Position numbers and translations under genes: made by a program
Source of the DNA: JBNKVT01 sp050299335
GTDB lineage: Bacteria > Pseudomonadota > Alphaproteobacteria > Rhodobacterales > Rhodobacteraceae
Assembly: GCA_050299335.1 (NCBI GenBank)
Contig: JBNKVT010000052.1
Span: forward strand, 62,001 to 126,000
Length of the DNA: 64,000 nt
Reading direction: 5' to 3'
Notes under the pieces: generated by a model
Databases searched by the model: none
Told to the model about the DNA's origin: nothing
Seen by the model: the letters and a program-made list of their open reading frames with translations, nothing else
In this document: in pieces, positions 41,985 to 50,551 of the stretch
How positions within the stretch are numbered: the stretch's first letter is position 1
Layout of the letters: every line of letters starts with the position of its first letter

Positions 41985-42621
41985 CCCGCCGGTCACTCCC
42001 CCTTGCGCGCCATCGCCCCGAAGCTGGACGAGGCGAGAATAACAGATGTTTTCCATATGCCTAGCATGGCGCGCATGACGGATCCGACAATTCGCTTCGC
42101 GCGGTGACATACCGCACATGCCCAGTCTGACGCGCGCGAGGGGAGAAAGGTTTCATCCCGGGTGACGATCTCCCCAGGTCAGGTGCAGGGCAATGCATAT
42201 GAAAGTGTTGTGTCCTTCGCGTTCATTTGCCCGCCTTGATCCTGCACCTTCCGGAAACCAGCCTTGCCCCGCCGGGACTTCGAAATGAGGGCAAAGCCCG
42301 ACCCAGGGTGGGCGCTGTCCGGGCTTCTCTGCGGACCACTTTATGGCGCAGTCACTTCCTTGCGGGCCGCTCCGAGCGAGCATCAGCAACGCGCCCGCCC
42401 CTCGGGTGGGTCGGGCTTGGCCCGGTGCTGGTCGCACCGTGCGGGGGTGGAGCGGGGAAGGATGGGGACGGCGGGATTGTGAGTTTGGCGCGGGATTGGG
42501 GGTTGGCTCGAATGGGAAATCGAGTCTCACGCCTGTTTCGAGCGACAGGCGGACCCAATTGCGATTGCCCTGAGGTCAGGTGGGTGCGCCCGACCTTGCC
42601 TCTTGAGCTCCGAACTCCGTG
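41985..42621. other. 637-bp gap between cargo island and sugar operon
   Basis: No convincing gene is seen. It holds the promoter region of the DUF2169 gene, the dispersed repeat copy at 42287-42397 and, before the GT4 stop, GC-rich DNA. Short frames on both strands have no family features. Confidence 0.5.
42287..42397 (+). repeat. Dispersed intergenic repeat, copy B
   Basis: This is the partner of the 24917-25019 repeat, in opposite orientation. The shared blocks are GAGG(G)CAAAGCCC-ACCCAGG, ATGGCGCAGTCAC (42343-42355) and CAGCAACGCGCCCG. The intervening spacing is close to that in copy A. Confidence 0.65.
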
Positions 42622-43914
42622 TCAGGCGGACAGTGCGCCGGCATCGGCCGGTGCGTAGCGGCCCCGGAACCGCTCGAAGATCGCCAGCGTGCGGCGCGCG
42701 ATCCCAGTCCAGCCGAAGGCGCGCCGCGCGAAGCGCGCACCTTCGACCGACAGCCGGTCGCGCAGCCAGGGATGCTGCAAGGGCATGTTGAGCATGCCGG
42801 CAAACTCCATCGGCCGGGTCGGGTCGGCGACCAGGGCGTGGCGGCCGAACTCGATCTGCTCGTAGAGCCCGCCATGGATGGTCAGCACCGTCGGCGTGCC
42901 GCAGGCCATGGCCTCGACAGCGGTCATGCCGAAGGGCTCGTAGCGCGAGGGCAGGGCGAAGATGCCCGGGGCGCGGTAGCAATCGGCGAGGTCTTCGTCG
43001 GGGACGTAGCCGCGCCAGTCGACGGCATCGGCCACACCGAGCGTCTGCGCCTGCGCCTTCCAGCCTGCCAGCAACGTCTTGTCCTCCTCGGAATTCGCCC
43101 CGGCGGCCAGCACCAGCCGCACCTTGGGTTGCAGTTGCCGCAGATAGGGCAGCGCGTCGATGATCAGGTCATAGCCCTTGTTGGTCGCGGCCCGGCCGAC
43201 GACATAGACATCCGTATGCCGGATGCCGAGCCGCTCGCGGATCGCGATCAGACGGTCGGGGGTGGTCGCGGTGAAACGCTGTTCGTCGATGCCGGGCGGG
43301 ATCATGGTGATATGCTCGCCCGGCAGGTCGTACTTGTCCTCGATCAGATGCACCTGCTGCTCGGAGGTGGCGATGACGTGGTCGCAGGAGCGGTAGAGCA
43401 CGAACTCCTTCTGTATCCGTTCTTCGAAACGGTAGTTAGACGTGTCTTCCTCGCCGAGGCTCTTCATGTCCTGTTCCTTCCACCAGCCCAGCGAATGGGG
43501 CGTGTGGATATGGGGGATCTGCAGTTCCTCGGCTATCTTCTGGCCCGAAACCCCGGCATCCCAGTAATGGCTGTTCACCACGTCATAGCTGAGCTTGCGC
43601 TTGCGGATCGCTGCCAGGGTGTTGGAGACGAAATCCGAGATATGGTCGTGCATGTCCTCCTTGCGGATGAAGTCCCGCCCGCCGAAGGGGATGCGCCAGA
43701 CGCGGAGATTGTCGTTGACCCGGTCCTCCTCGGGCTGGTCCTCGAATTGCCGCGTGAGCACGTCCACCCGGTAGCCCAGCCGCGCGAAGCGCTTGGCCAG
43801 TTCCAGCACGAACACCACCTGGCCGCCGGTATCGGGCTTACCCAGTTCCGGCTCTCCCGCGACATAGCCGTGCAGTGAAATCATCAACAGCGAGCCTATG
43901 GTCTTCGGGGGCAT
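42622..43914 (-). CDS. GT4 glycosyltransferase, mannosylfructose-phosphate/sucrose-phosphate synthase-like
   Basis: This 430-residue retaining GT-B enzyme has the N-terminal SLHGYVAGEPELGKPDTGGQ, which is the sugar-phosphate acceptor loop of sucrose-phosphate synthase relatives. IHTPHSLGWWKEQD, MIPPGIDEQRF, VGRAATNKGYDL and EPFGMTAVEAMACGTPTV (the E-x7-E donor site) follow. Agrobacterium MfpsA, the closest type I know, joins mannose from GDP-mannose to fructose 6-phosphate. The next upstream gene is an SPP-type phosphatase, 18 bp away, so a phosphorylated disaccharide is probably made and then dephosphorylated. UDP-glucose or GDP-mannose as donor cannot be told from sequence. The product would be a compatible solute. 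Confidence 0.85.
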   Translation of the reverse strand: MPPKTIGSLLMISLHGYVAGEPELGKPDTGGQVVFVLELAKRFARLGYRVDVLTRQFEDQPEEDRVNDNLRVWRIPFGGRDFIRKEDMHDHISDFVSNTLAAIRKRKLSYDVVNSHYWDAGVSGQKIAEELQIPHIHTPHSLGWWKEQDMKSLGEEDTSNYRFEERIQKEFVLYRSCDHVIATSEQQVHLIEDKYDLPGEHITMIPPGIDEQRFTATTPDRLIAIRERLGIRHTDVYVVGRAATNKGYDLIIDALPYLRQLQPKVRLVLAAGANSEEDKTLLAGWKAQAQTLGVADAVDWRGYVPDEDLADCYRAPGIFALPSRYEPFGMTAVEAMACGTPTVLTIHGGLYEQIEFGRHALVADPTRPMEFAGMLNMPLQHPWLRDRLSVEGARFARRAFGWTGIARRTLAIFERFRGRYAPADAGALSA

Positions 43915-43932
43915 GGTCTGGGTCCTTTTCAG

Positions 43933-44667
43933 TTATGGCGAGGCGTCGAGGACGCCGAAATGGATGAGCCCGTCAAGCACGCCGGCAGCGTGGCGGGCGG
44001 GGCTGTGATAAGCGGTGGCGGGCATGGAACCCAGAAGCTCTGGCCGGGCATTGCCGACAGCGATGGCGCGCGGCGCAATGGCGAACATCGCGAGGTCATT
44101 GCCGCTGTCGCCGGCGACGATCAGGTCGTCGGGCGCGTTGCCGAGGGTCTCGGCAAGGAAGAGGGCGGCCTTGTCCTTGCCGGCACCGGGCGGGATGACG
44201 TCGAAATCGCTAAGACCTGAGCGGATGATCTGGCGGGGCAGGGAGGCGAGAGCGGCAATCGCCGCTTCTTGTGCCGCGCGTTCCACGGCGAAACTGACCT
44301 TCAGAGAGGTCTGAAACTCGACCCTGTGTGGCTGATGCCCGAGCCCGTAAAGCACCCCGAAAATCTCATCCCGGGGCCAGTCGCGGAACCGCGCCTGCCA
44401 GTCCCCTAGCATCTCGCCGCCGATCTCGATCTCGGTTCCCATCGCGGTGATCCGGGCGTCGGGCGCAAGCTCGGGCGGAAAGACTTCGGCAATCGTCCGG
44501 GCCACGCTGGCCGAGGGGCGGCTGGAATTGACCGCGAACCACAGATCGCCCGCGCGTCGCTTCAGCGCCTGCCCCAGATCGGCCATCGCCTTCCTGTCCC
44601 CTGTCAACGTATCGTCGATATCGCTTACCAACAGCCAGCGCCGACCTTCGGTTCCCTCAAGGCTCAT
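43933..44667 (-). CDS. HAD phosphatase, sucrose-/mannosylfructose-phosphate phosphatase-like
   Basis: This 244-residue enzyme has motif I VSDIDDTLTGD, motif II VNSSRPSASV, a C2-type cap (about 80-150) with the sugar-phosphate-binding EFQTSLKVSF, and motif IV VAGDSGNDLAMF. This is the SPP/MfppB family, which removes phosphate from sucrose 6-phosphate or mannosylfructose phosphate. Its ATG overlaps the stop of the GH32-like gene by 4 bp, and the synthase gene follows 18 bp later. It is thus the middle gene of a three-gene operon. Confidence 0.88.
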   Translation of the reverse strand: MSLEGTEGRRWLLVSDIDDTLTGDRKAMADLGQALKRRAGDLWFAVNSSRPSASVARTIAEVFPPELAPDARITAMGTEIEIGGEMLGDWQARFRDWPRDEIFGVLYGLGHQPHRVEFQTSLKVSFAVERAAQEAAIAALASLPRQIIRSGLSDFDVIPPGAGKDKAALFLAETLGNAPDDLIVAGDSGNDLAMFAIAPRAIAVGNARPELLGSMPATAYHSPARHAAGVLDGLIHFGVLDASP

Positions 44668-46214
44668 AGACCCGCCTGATGGTCCGCCACCGGTTGCGGC
44701 AGATCGGTCGAGCGGGTGGCGGTGTAGACTGCCTCGTCTTCCGACACCGCCCGGTTCAGAAACTCCATCTCTATATCGTTCAGCTGCAGCTTGGCGGATT
44801 CGGTGTAGAAGCCGACGCGGCCCTTGTGGAACCCGTCATCGACGAGGCTGAGCGTCACCTGCCCGTTGATCGACAATTCCAGATAGGTGCCATGGGCGAC
44901 GATCTCGATGTCCCAGTCCAGGCGGTCAGGGTATGTGATGAAATTGCCGGTCTGCAGGGTCTCGTACTGGAAGGCATGCTCGAATTCGGCATGGGGGCTG
45001 ACCCCCCAGTGGCGCAGCTGCACGATACCCTTGATGAGGTCGGCCGAAAGGTAATAGCCGTCACCGTCCTCGTTGACCCTCAGCACCAGCCCGCATTTGC
45101 CGGGGCCTTCCAGCTTGACATGGGCCCTGAGGCGGAAATCCTCGTGCTCGCCGGGGATGAGGAAGGCCTCGTAGCCCGAGCGGCAGGACAGGTGCAGACC
45201 ATCCTCGGCGCCATAGGTTTCGGCATTGGGGTTGCCGAAAAGGGGGTCGAACTCGGCCGGATTGGTAACGGCGAACTTGCCCTTGGCGAGCCGGTCGAAG
45301 CCTTCGAAGGATTTCAGATACAGCCGCCCGTCCCGGTCGAGCCGCAGTTCCTTGGGCGGCGGCAGCAGGCGGGTGATCATCTCGCGGCCGTGATGGGTCT
45401 CCTTGCGGGCAAAGAAGTTGAACAACAGCACCTTGTCGCCCATCCGGCAGACCCGGGCGGCGTAATTGCCGCTGGGCAGAAGCACATTGTCGAAGAAATT
45501 CTCGTAAGGACCATCAAGACTGTCCGACCACCAGTAATGGATCTTGGTATCCTCGCGGATCGAGCCCATCAGGAAATAATGCCCGTTCATGCGAAAGAGG
45601 TTCGGGACTTCGACATCGTCGTAAAGGCCGGGCTGGTAGAGCGGAGCGGCGAATTCGAATATGTCCGGCGCGGTCTCGCGGGCGAGGCCGACGCAGCCGC
45701 GGCGGATCATAGGCCCGTGGCGCACCCGGGCCGAGGTCAGAAGCAGCCGCTCGCCGGTCTCGGGATCGTGGTAGAAGAACGGGTCGCGGAACGAGACCCA
45801 TTTGCGGCCCTCCTCGGCGCTGGATTCGTAGTACTCGCCGCTGACCTCCAGCGGATAGGCACCGGATTCGCAGCGGGTCCAGCTATAGAGGTCATCGGAG
45901 CGCGCCAGCCCGATGCGCTGCACCCGCCCGAACTCGGCCCGGGCGAGGCCGGTATAGAACATCCGCCAGGACCCGGGCCTGTCCGGGTCAGGGGTGACAT
46001 GCATGGTCCAGAGCATGTCGTCGTCCCATTCTCCGGGTTCGCCGACGAAGAGGGCGTTGCGTACCCGCCGCCAGGTCATGCCATCCTCGCTCACCGCATG
46101 GGCGATGAAATCGTGATTGGGCAGGACGAGGTGAAAGAGATGGTAGAGGCCGTCGTGCCAGACGACGTCGACATCGCCGATATCGGAGCGCAGAAATCCA
46201 TGCGAGGCGTACAT
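44664..46214 (-). CDS. Glycoside hydrolase family 32-like enzyme
   Basis: This 516-residue protein has a five-bladed propeller with GH32-type acidic residues: DIGDVDVVWHDG (D14/D16), SFRDPFFYH (D144 of RDP) and YDDVEVPNLF (E202). A C-terminal beta-sandwich (about 350-490; GKCGLVLRVNEDGDGYYLSA) completes the fold. GH32 enzymes hydrolyse or transfer fructosyl groups (sucrose, inulin, levan). There is no signal peptide, so it acts in the cytoplasm. As first gene of an operon with a synthase and phosphatase it may break down or recycle the disaccharide. I preferred ATG 46214; a TTG at 46244 would add ten residues. Confidence 0.85.
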   Translation of the reverse strand: MYASHGFLRSDIGDVDVVWHDGLYHLFHLVLPNHDFIAHAVSEDGMTWRRVRNALFVGEPGEWDDDMLWTMHVTPDPDRPGSWRMFYTGLARAEFGRVQRIGLARSDDLYSWTRCESGAYPLEVSGEYYESSAEEGRKWVSFRDPFFYHDPETGERLLLTSARVRHGPMIRRGCVGLARETAPDIFEFAAPLYQPGLYDDVEVPNLFRMNGHYFLMGSIREDTKIHYWWSDSLDGPYENFFDNVLLPSGNYAARVCRMGDKVLLFNFFARKETHHGREMITRLLPPPKELRLDRDGRLYLKSFEGFDRLAKGKFAVTNPAEFDPLFGNPNAETYGAEDGLHLSCRSGYEAFLIPGEHEDFRLRAHVKLEGPGKCGLVLRVNEDGDGYYLSADLIKGIVQLRHWGVSPHAEFEHAFQYETLQTGNFITYPDRLDWDIEIVAHGTYLELSINGQVTLSLVDDGFHKGRVGFYTESAKLQLNDIEMEFLNRAVSEDEAVYTATRSTDLPQPVADHQAGL

Positions 46215-46263
46215 GGCGCGATCATGTCCAGATTTTTGCTGCAATGCAAACAGGCAATTCGCC

Positions 46264-47148
46264 TCAGCGGAATGTCACCCGGATTTCCAGCGCGTTGTGG
46301 TCCGAGCCGACCTTGTCCAGACGACGTACTTCCGCCGCCAGTTCCGGTGCCACCAGCACCTGATCGATCGGCAGGCCCGGCCATACCGGCAGATCGTGGT
46401 AGCTCGGCCGCAATCCCCGCACCACCTCGGTCCGGCTGGCCCCGGCGATCCGGGCCACTGCCCCGCTCCAGGTGACGTTGTTGAAATCCCCTGACAGGAT
46501 CACCCGCCCCTGCATCTGCGGCACCACCGAAAGGTAATATTCGACCTGTCCTTCCTGCTCGTAGGGCCAGGGCCAGGGAAGATGCGCGGTCGCCAGGGTC
46601 ACGATGCCGTCGCCGGTCTGAACCTCGGTCCAGGCCAGCCCTCGTCCCCGGTGGCAGACCGGCGAGCCGAAGGGCTCCAGCCGGGTCAGGATCGCCACGC
46701 CGCCGATCCCGGCGAAGGCACAGACCACTTGATGGGGATAGGCCGCCCGCAGCCGGTCGAGCAGCACGAGATTTGCGCCCGAGACCTCCTGAAGGGTCAC
46801 GAAATCCGGGTTGAGGGCGCGGATCGCCGCCTCCACCTCGTCAAGACTCGGATTGTCGAAGCGCAGGTTCTGCTGGTAGCCGACAAGCTCGGGCTCGGCG
46901 ACCGTCGCCGGTGGCACCAGGGTCGGCACCAGCCCGAGCCAGGCCAGCCCGGCCCCGGCAAGTGCCAGTTTCGCCATGACGCGCATCCCCAGAAATCCGA
47001 TGGCCATCCAGACCGGCACCAGCCAGAGCGCCAGATGGAGACGGAACACCGCCAGCGACCCGAAGGCGGGGTGTTCGTCCGGGAAGAAACCCGCGACCAC
47101 CGCGCCGACGCCGCCGATCACCGCCAGCGAAATCAGGGATTTCACCAC
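46264..47148 (-). CDS. Endonuclease/exonuclease/phosphatase family membrane protein
   Basis: This 294-residue protein starts at GTG 47148. Three hydrophobic helices (about 4-22, 32-52 and 58-78) anchor an EEP catalytic domain, which carries YQQNLRFDNPS, FVTLQEVSGANL, ILSGDFNNVTW and a C-terminal GSDHNALEIRVTFR. These are the metal- and substrate-binding motifs of the DNase I/sphingomyelinase fold. The domain probably faces the periplasm. Substrates could be nucleic acids, phospholipids or sugar phosphates; nothing here decides it. It sits upstream of the sugar operon, about 50 bp before its first gene, on the same strand. Confidence 0.88.
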   Translation of the reverse strand: MVKSLISLAVIGGVGAVVAGFFPDEHPAFGSLAVFRLHLALWLVPVWMAIGFLGMRVMAKLALAGAGLAWLGLVPTLVPPATVAEPELVGYQQNLRFDNPSLDEVEAAIRALNPDFVTLQEVSGANLVLLDRLRAAYPHQVVCAFAGIGGVAILTRLEPFGSPVCHRGRGLAWTEVQTGDGIVTLATAHLPWPWPYEQEGQVEYYLSVVPQMQGRVILSGDFNNVTWSGAVARIAGASRTEVVRGLRPSYHDLPVWPGLPIDQVLVAPELAAEVRRLDKVGSDHNALEIRVTFR

Positions 47149-47634
47149 AAGTCTCCTTGCCCCGCTGACTGCCCGTTTCCGCCGTGAGACTGTCGCTCCG
47201 GCCCTGTCCCCGCGCTGGCCGAGAGGATGGGTCAGGGGCGACTGCCACGCCTGGCTGCACCGATAGCGCGGCTGGGTGTCACCGTCAAAGCCTCCGTCCT
47301 GTTCGGGCGCACGCGGCGATCATGCGGCGGGGGACCGCTCAATATGCGAAGCCCTCGCGGTCCGTTCGGTGCCGTTCGCTCGGGGAAAAGGCCGCCTCGT
47401 TGACCGGGGGTTTTCTGCGCGGTTCCCTGGCTGTGAAAGGATCCGAAACGCAGGAACGCATCCAGGTTCAGGGACGCGCAAGGGGCGTTCCCCTACAAGC
47501 AGGTTCAAATTTGGCGCGCCCGACCGGTCCGGCTTCTCAAGGCAAGCGCGACCGACAATCTGCAGGCGCTTTTTGACTTCTGTCCTGCGCTTGCCCAAGA
47601 GGACTTGACCGATTAAACGTCATCACACACCAAA
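47149..47634. other. 486-bp gap before the tRNA gene
   Basis: No family-supported gene is seen. A 92-codon frame on the minus strand (47320-47598) is arginine/proline-rich and has no domain features; I do not call it. The region is GC-rich up to about 47600, where an AT-richer stretch just upstream of the tRNA probably holds its promoter. Confidence 0.5.
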
Positions 47635-47711
47635 GGCTCCTTAGCTCAGCTGGATAGAGCAGCCGACTTCTAATCGGCAGGTCGAGGGTTCGAATCCTTC
47701 AGGGGCCGCCA
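47635..47711 (+). tRNA. tRNA-Arg (anticodon UCU)
   Basis: The 77-nt gene folds as a standard cloverleaf. The acceptor stem is GGCTCCT/AGGGGCC, the D-arm GCTC...GAGC, and the anticodon stem GCCGA/TCGGC with loop CTTCTAA (anticodon UCU, reading AGA/AGG). The T-arm is GAGGG-TTCGAAT-CCTTC. CCA is encoded at 47709-47711. No integrase or duplicated 3' end is seen downstream. Confidence 0.97.
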
Positions 47712-47919
47712 TTTTCATTGTGTCCGGCCCGGAGACATGGGTAGCGGATCGTACTTGCAGCGTTCCGCCTATTTCCTGATGCATCACGTATCAAAATCGC
47801 CTTCAAACCGGTGGATTTCCTCGCAGCGATTGGGGGTTCGGATTAAGGGGCGGAATGCGTTAATATATTGTTCAAGGTCAATGGTATGGCGCGTCGCTAT
47901 TGCGCGAACGAACTCTACG

Positions 47920-49056
47920 TCACCCCGGCCTGGCCGCGAGGAAGGGGTCTTCCAGCCGGCTTTGTCTTCGGCAGGGAAAGACGAAGCAGCGGTCCCGTCG
48001 CAGCGACAGCCAGAGCGGCGTCCCGGTCCTGGGCAGGAACACGCCGGGGATCGTCGCCTTCAGCACCGATCCGTCATGATCCATCCTGAGCTCGACGATC
48101 GACTGGTTTCCCATGAACCGCGCCCGTTCGACCTGTCCCCTGGCGGCGATACCATCCGAGGGTGTCGGCAGCGGTCCGGTGCCGTTCCGGTCGAAATCCA
48201 TCTTTAGATGCTGCGGCCGGATGATGATCTCGACATCGGCCTCGTCCTTGAGGTTCGGTGTCAGGAACTGACCGAACGGCGTTTCGGTCTGAAAATCCTT
48301 CACCACTCCGTGGATCTTGTTGATATCGCTGAAAAACGCCGCGGCCTCGGCATCGACCGGATTGTTGTAGATATTATAGGGTGCGCCCGCCTGGACGATC
48401 CGTCCGTCGCGCATCAGCGCGATCTGGTCGGCCATGCGCATCGCCTCTTCCGGTTCGTGGGTGACCAGAAGGACGGCTGTGCCCTCCTCCTTCAGGATCT
48501 CCAGGGTCTGGTCGCGGATATCGTCCCTGAGCCGGTTGTCGAGCCCCGAGAACGGCTCGTCCATCAGCATCACCCGCGGTCGCGGCGCCAGTGCGCGGGC
48601 CAGCGCCACGCGCTGCTGTTCACCGCCCGAGAGCTGGTGCGGATACTTGCCCTCGAATCCGGCCAGCCCCACGCGCGCCAGCAGGTCGGAGGACCGCGCG
48701 TCGCGATCCTTTACCCCCTTCATCCCGAAGGCGACGTTTCTGGCGACGGTCAGATGCGGAAACAGCGCGAAATCCTGGAACATCATCCCGATGCCCCGCG
48801 CCTCCGGCGGCAGGTTGACCCCGTCGCCCGAAACGACCTCTCCGTCGATCCGCACCGCCCCGCCCGTAGGCTGTTCGACCCCGGCAGCGATGCGCAGCGT
48901 CGTCGATTTCCCGCAGCCCGAAGGCCCCAGAAGGCAGGTGACCTGGTCCGCCTCCAGATCGAGCGACACGCCATCGACAACCGCCCGGCCGTCAAAGACG
49001 CGGGTGATCCGATCGAGGCTCAGGCGGGGCGGGGCGCTCACGTCTTGGCTAACCAT
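47920..49056 (-). CDS. ABC transporter ATP-binding protein, FbpC/iron(III)-type
   Basis: In this 378-residue ATPase, Walker A is LLGPSGCGKSTTLRIAAG and the Q-loop is FQDFALFPHLT. The signature is LSGGEQQRVALARALA, Walker B is MLMDEPFSGLD, and the H-loop is LLVTHEPEEAM. The C-terminal third (about 245-378) is a TOBE-like regulatory domain, as in FbpC and related Fe3+, polyamine or sulphate importers. No permease or binding protein is adjacent, so the substrate is uncertain. I chose ATG 49056; the frame runs further upstream without conserved sequence. It lies downstream of the SDR gene on the same strand. Confidence 0.9.
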   Translation of the reverse strand: MVSQDVSAPPRLSLDRITRVFDGRAVVDGVSLDLEADQVTCLLGPSGCGKSTTLRIAAGVEQPTGGAVRIDGEVVSGDGVNLPPEARGIGMMFQDFALFPHLTVARNVAFGMKGVKDRDARSSDLLARVGLAGFEGKYPHQLSGGEQQRVALARALAPRPRVMLMDEPFSGLDNRLRDDIRDQTLEILKEEGTAVLLVTHEPEEAMRMADQIALMRDGRIVQAGAPYNIYNNPVDAEAAAFFSDINKIHGVVKDFQTETPFGQFLTPNLKDEADVEIIIRPQHLKMDFDRNGTGPLPTPSDGIAARGQVERARFMGNQSIVELRMDHDGSVLKATIPGVFLPRTGTPLWLSLRRDRCFVFPCRRQSRLEDPFLAARPG

Positions 49057-49134
49057 TACCGTTTCAGTCGGATTTGATGTAACAAGCCCGACCCGGCCCG
49101 ACAAGCCCACCCGAAGCCGTGGGTCCGGACCCGG

Positions 49135-49914
49135 TTACAGTGTTGCGTTGATCGCCCCGCCATCGAGCAGGATATTCTGGCCGACGATGAAGCCCGCATG
49201 TTGCGAGCAGAGGAACGCGCAGGCCGCACCGAACTCCGCCGGGGTGCCGTAGCGCCGTGCGGGGATCGTCTCGGCCCGCTGCGCCCGCGCCGCTTCCAGC
49301 GAAATCCCCTGTCCCTCGGCAACGCCGTTGTCGAGAGCGTCAGCCCGGTCCGTCGCATGGATCCCAGGCAGCAGATTGTTGATCGTCACCCCCGAGGGGG
49401 CCACCTGCCGCGCCGTTCCGGCCACGAACCCGGTCAGTCCGGTCCGCGCGGTGTTCGACAGGCCCAGCACCGGGATCGGTGCCTTGACCGATTGCGAGGT
49501 GATGTTGACCACCCGGCCCCAGCCCTTTTCCATCATCGCGGGCAGAAGCGCTTGCATTAGCGCAATCGGCGTCAGCATGTTGGCATCAATCGCGGCAATG
49601 AAATCGTCCCGCGTCCAATCCATCCACATCCCCGGCGGCGGCCCTCCGGCATTGGTCACCAGAATATCCGCCCCAGCCCCCGCTTCCAGCAGCGCGCTGC
49701 GTCCATTCTCGGTGGTCACATCGGCCGCCACCGTCTCCACCGCGACCCCATGCGCTTCCCGGATCGCCGCCGCCGTCGCCTCCAGCGCCTCGACCCCGCG
49801 CGCATTCAGCACCAGATCGACCCCGGCCTCCGCCAGCGCCTCGGCACAGCCCCGCCCGAGCCCCTTCGACCCCGCACAGACAATCGCCTTCTTGCCCCTG
49901 ATCCCCAGATCCAT
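49135..49914 (-). CDS. SDR-family oxidoreductase with atypical active site
   Basis: This 259-residue Rossmann protein starts at ATG 49914. CAGSKGLGRGCAEALAEAG is the cofactor loop, LVTNAGGPPPGMW the NAG motif, and ITSQSVKAPIPVLGLSN holds the catalytic serine region. The usual YxxxK is replaced by SNTAR, so the standard tyrosine-lysine pair is missing. This pattern is known in the BKR-like divergent SDR subfamily. GVTINNLLPGIHATDR is the family's PG motif. The substrate is unknown. It probably forms a transcript with the ABC ATPase gene downstream (78 bp gap). Confidence 0.9.
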   Translation of the reverse strand: MDLGIRGKKAIVCAGSKGLGRGCAEALAEAGVDLVLNARGVEALEATAAAIREAHGVAVETVAADVTTENGRSALLEAGAGADILVTNAGGPPPGMWMDWTRDDFIAAIDANMLTPIALMQALLPAMMEKGWGRVVNITSQSVKAPIPVLGLSNTARTGLTGFVAGTARQVAPSGVTINNLLPGIHATDRADALDNGVAEGQGISLEAARAQRAETIPARRYGTPAEFGAACAFLCSQHAGFIVGQNILLDGGAINATL

Positions 49915-50045
49915 CGTCGTCTCCCTCGTTGCAGTTCCGTTGTTTCGCACCTTGTCGGCGCAGCTTCCACACCTGTCAAGGAACCGAACTTGCGCTTGTG
50001 CGGTCAGACCCAATTTGGTAAGCACTGCTTACTGGAGGCTTTTGC

Positions 50046-50513
50046 ATGTCCGACCGTCCTGACATCCTGATCTTTCCGCCGCTTGCGTCGGTACTCGCCC
50101 CCGTCCTGGCGTTAGCTCTGCAATGGGTAATGCCGCTACACCTGGTTCCCGACTGGTTCAGCCTGCGAGGTTTTCTCTTGGGCCTCGCCGTATTGCTCGT
50201 ATCCCTCGGTCTTGCCCTATCTGGCAGCCGCGCCTTCGGGAAGGCCGGGACCAATGTCAATCCGCGTAAACCGTCGTTGAAGATCGTACGCACAGGCCCT
50301 TTCAGGATTACGCGCAACCCGATGTATCTTGGCATGATCCTTCTGCAGGTCGGTCTTGCCTTCACTTTCTCAATCGACTGGGCGCTGGTGATCGCACCGG
50401 TCCTCTGGGCCGTGCTGCATTTCGGCGTCGTCCTGCGTGAGGAAGCCTATCTCGAAGCTAAATTCGGCGACGAGTACCGCATGCTGCTTCAGCAAACCCG
50501 CCGCTGGCTCTAG
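50046..50513 (+). CDS. Isoprenylcysteine carboxyl methyltransferase-like membrane protein
   Basis: This 155-residue protein has four hydrophobic helices. The cofactor-binding half reads TGPFRITRNPMYLGMILLQV, then VLREEAYLEAKFGDEYRMLL, the conserved pattern of the ICMT/PEMT family that uses S-adenosylmethionine. Bacterial members methylate unknown small molecules or lipids, and prenyl-cysteine is not the bacterial substrate. It lies 38 bp upstream of prfC on the same strand. Confidence 0.9.
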   Translation: MSDRPDILIFPPLASVLAPVLALALQWVMPLHLVPDWFSLRGFLLGLAVLLVSLGLALSGSRAFGKAGTNVNPRKPSLKIVRTGPFRITRNPMYLGMILLQVGLAFTFSIDWALVIAPVLWAVLHFGVVLREEAYLEAKFGDEYRMLLQQTRRWL

Positions 50514-50551
50514 CCATTGCGCTTTGGCCGGGCTCTGCTATATGCCCGATA

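Noticed and set aside
47320..47598. 92-codon minus-strand frame upstream of the tRNA gene
   Set aside because: Arg/Pro-rich, no ribosome site or domain that I can support; possibly a repeat-borne spurious frame.
47635..47919. Genomic island at the tRNA-Arg gene
   Set aside because: No integrase, no duplicated tRNA 3' end, and ordinary chromosomal genes follow.
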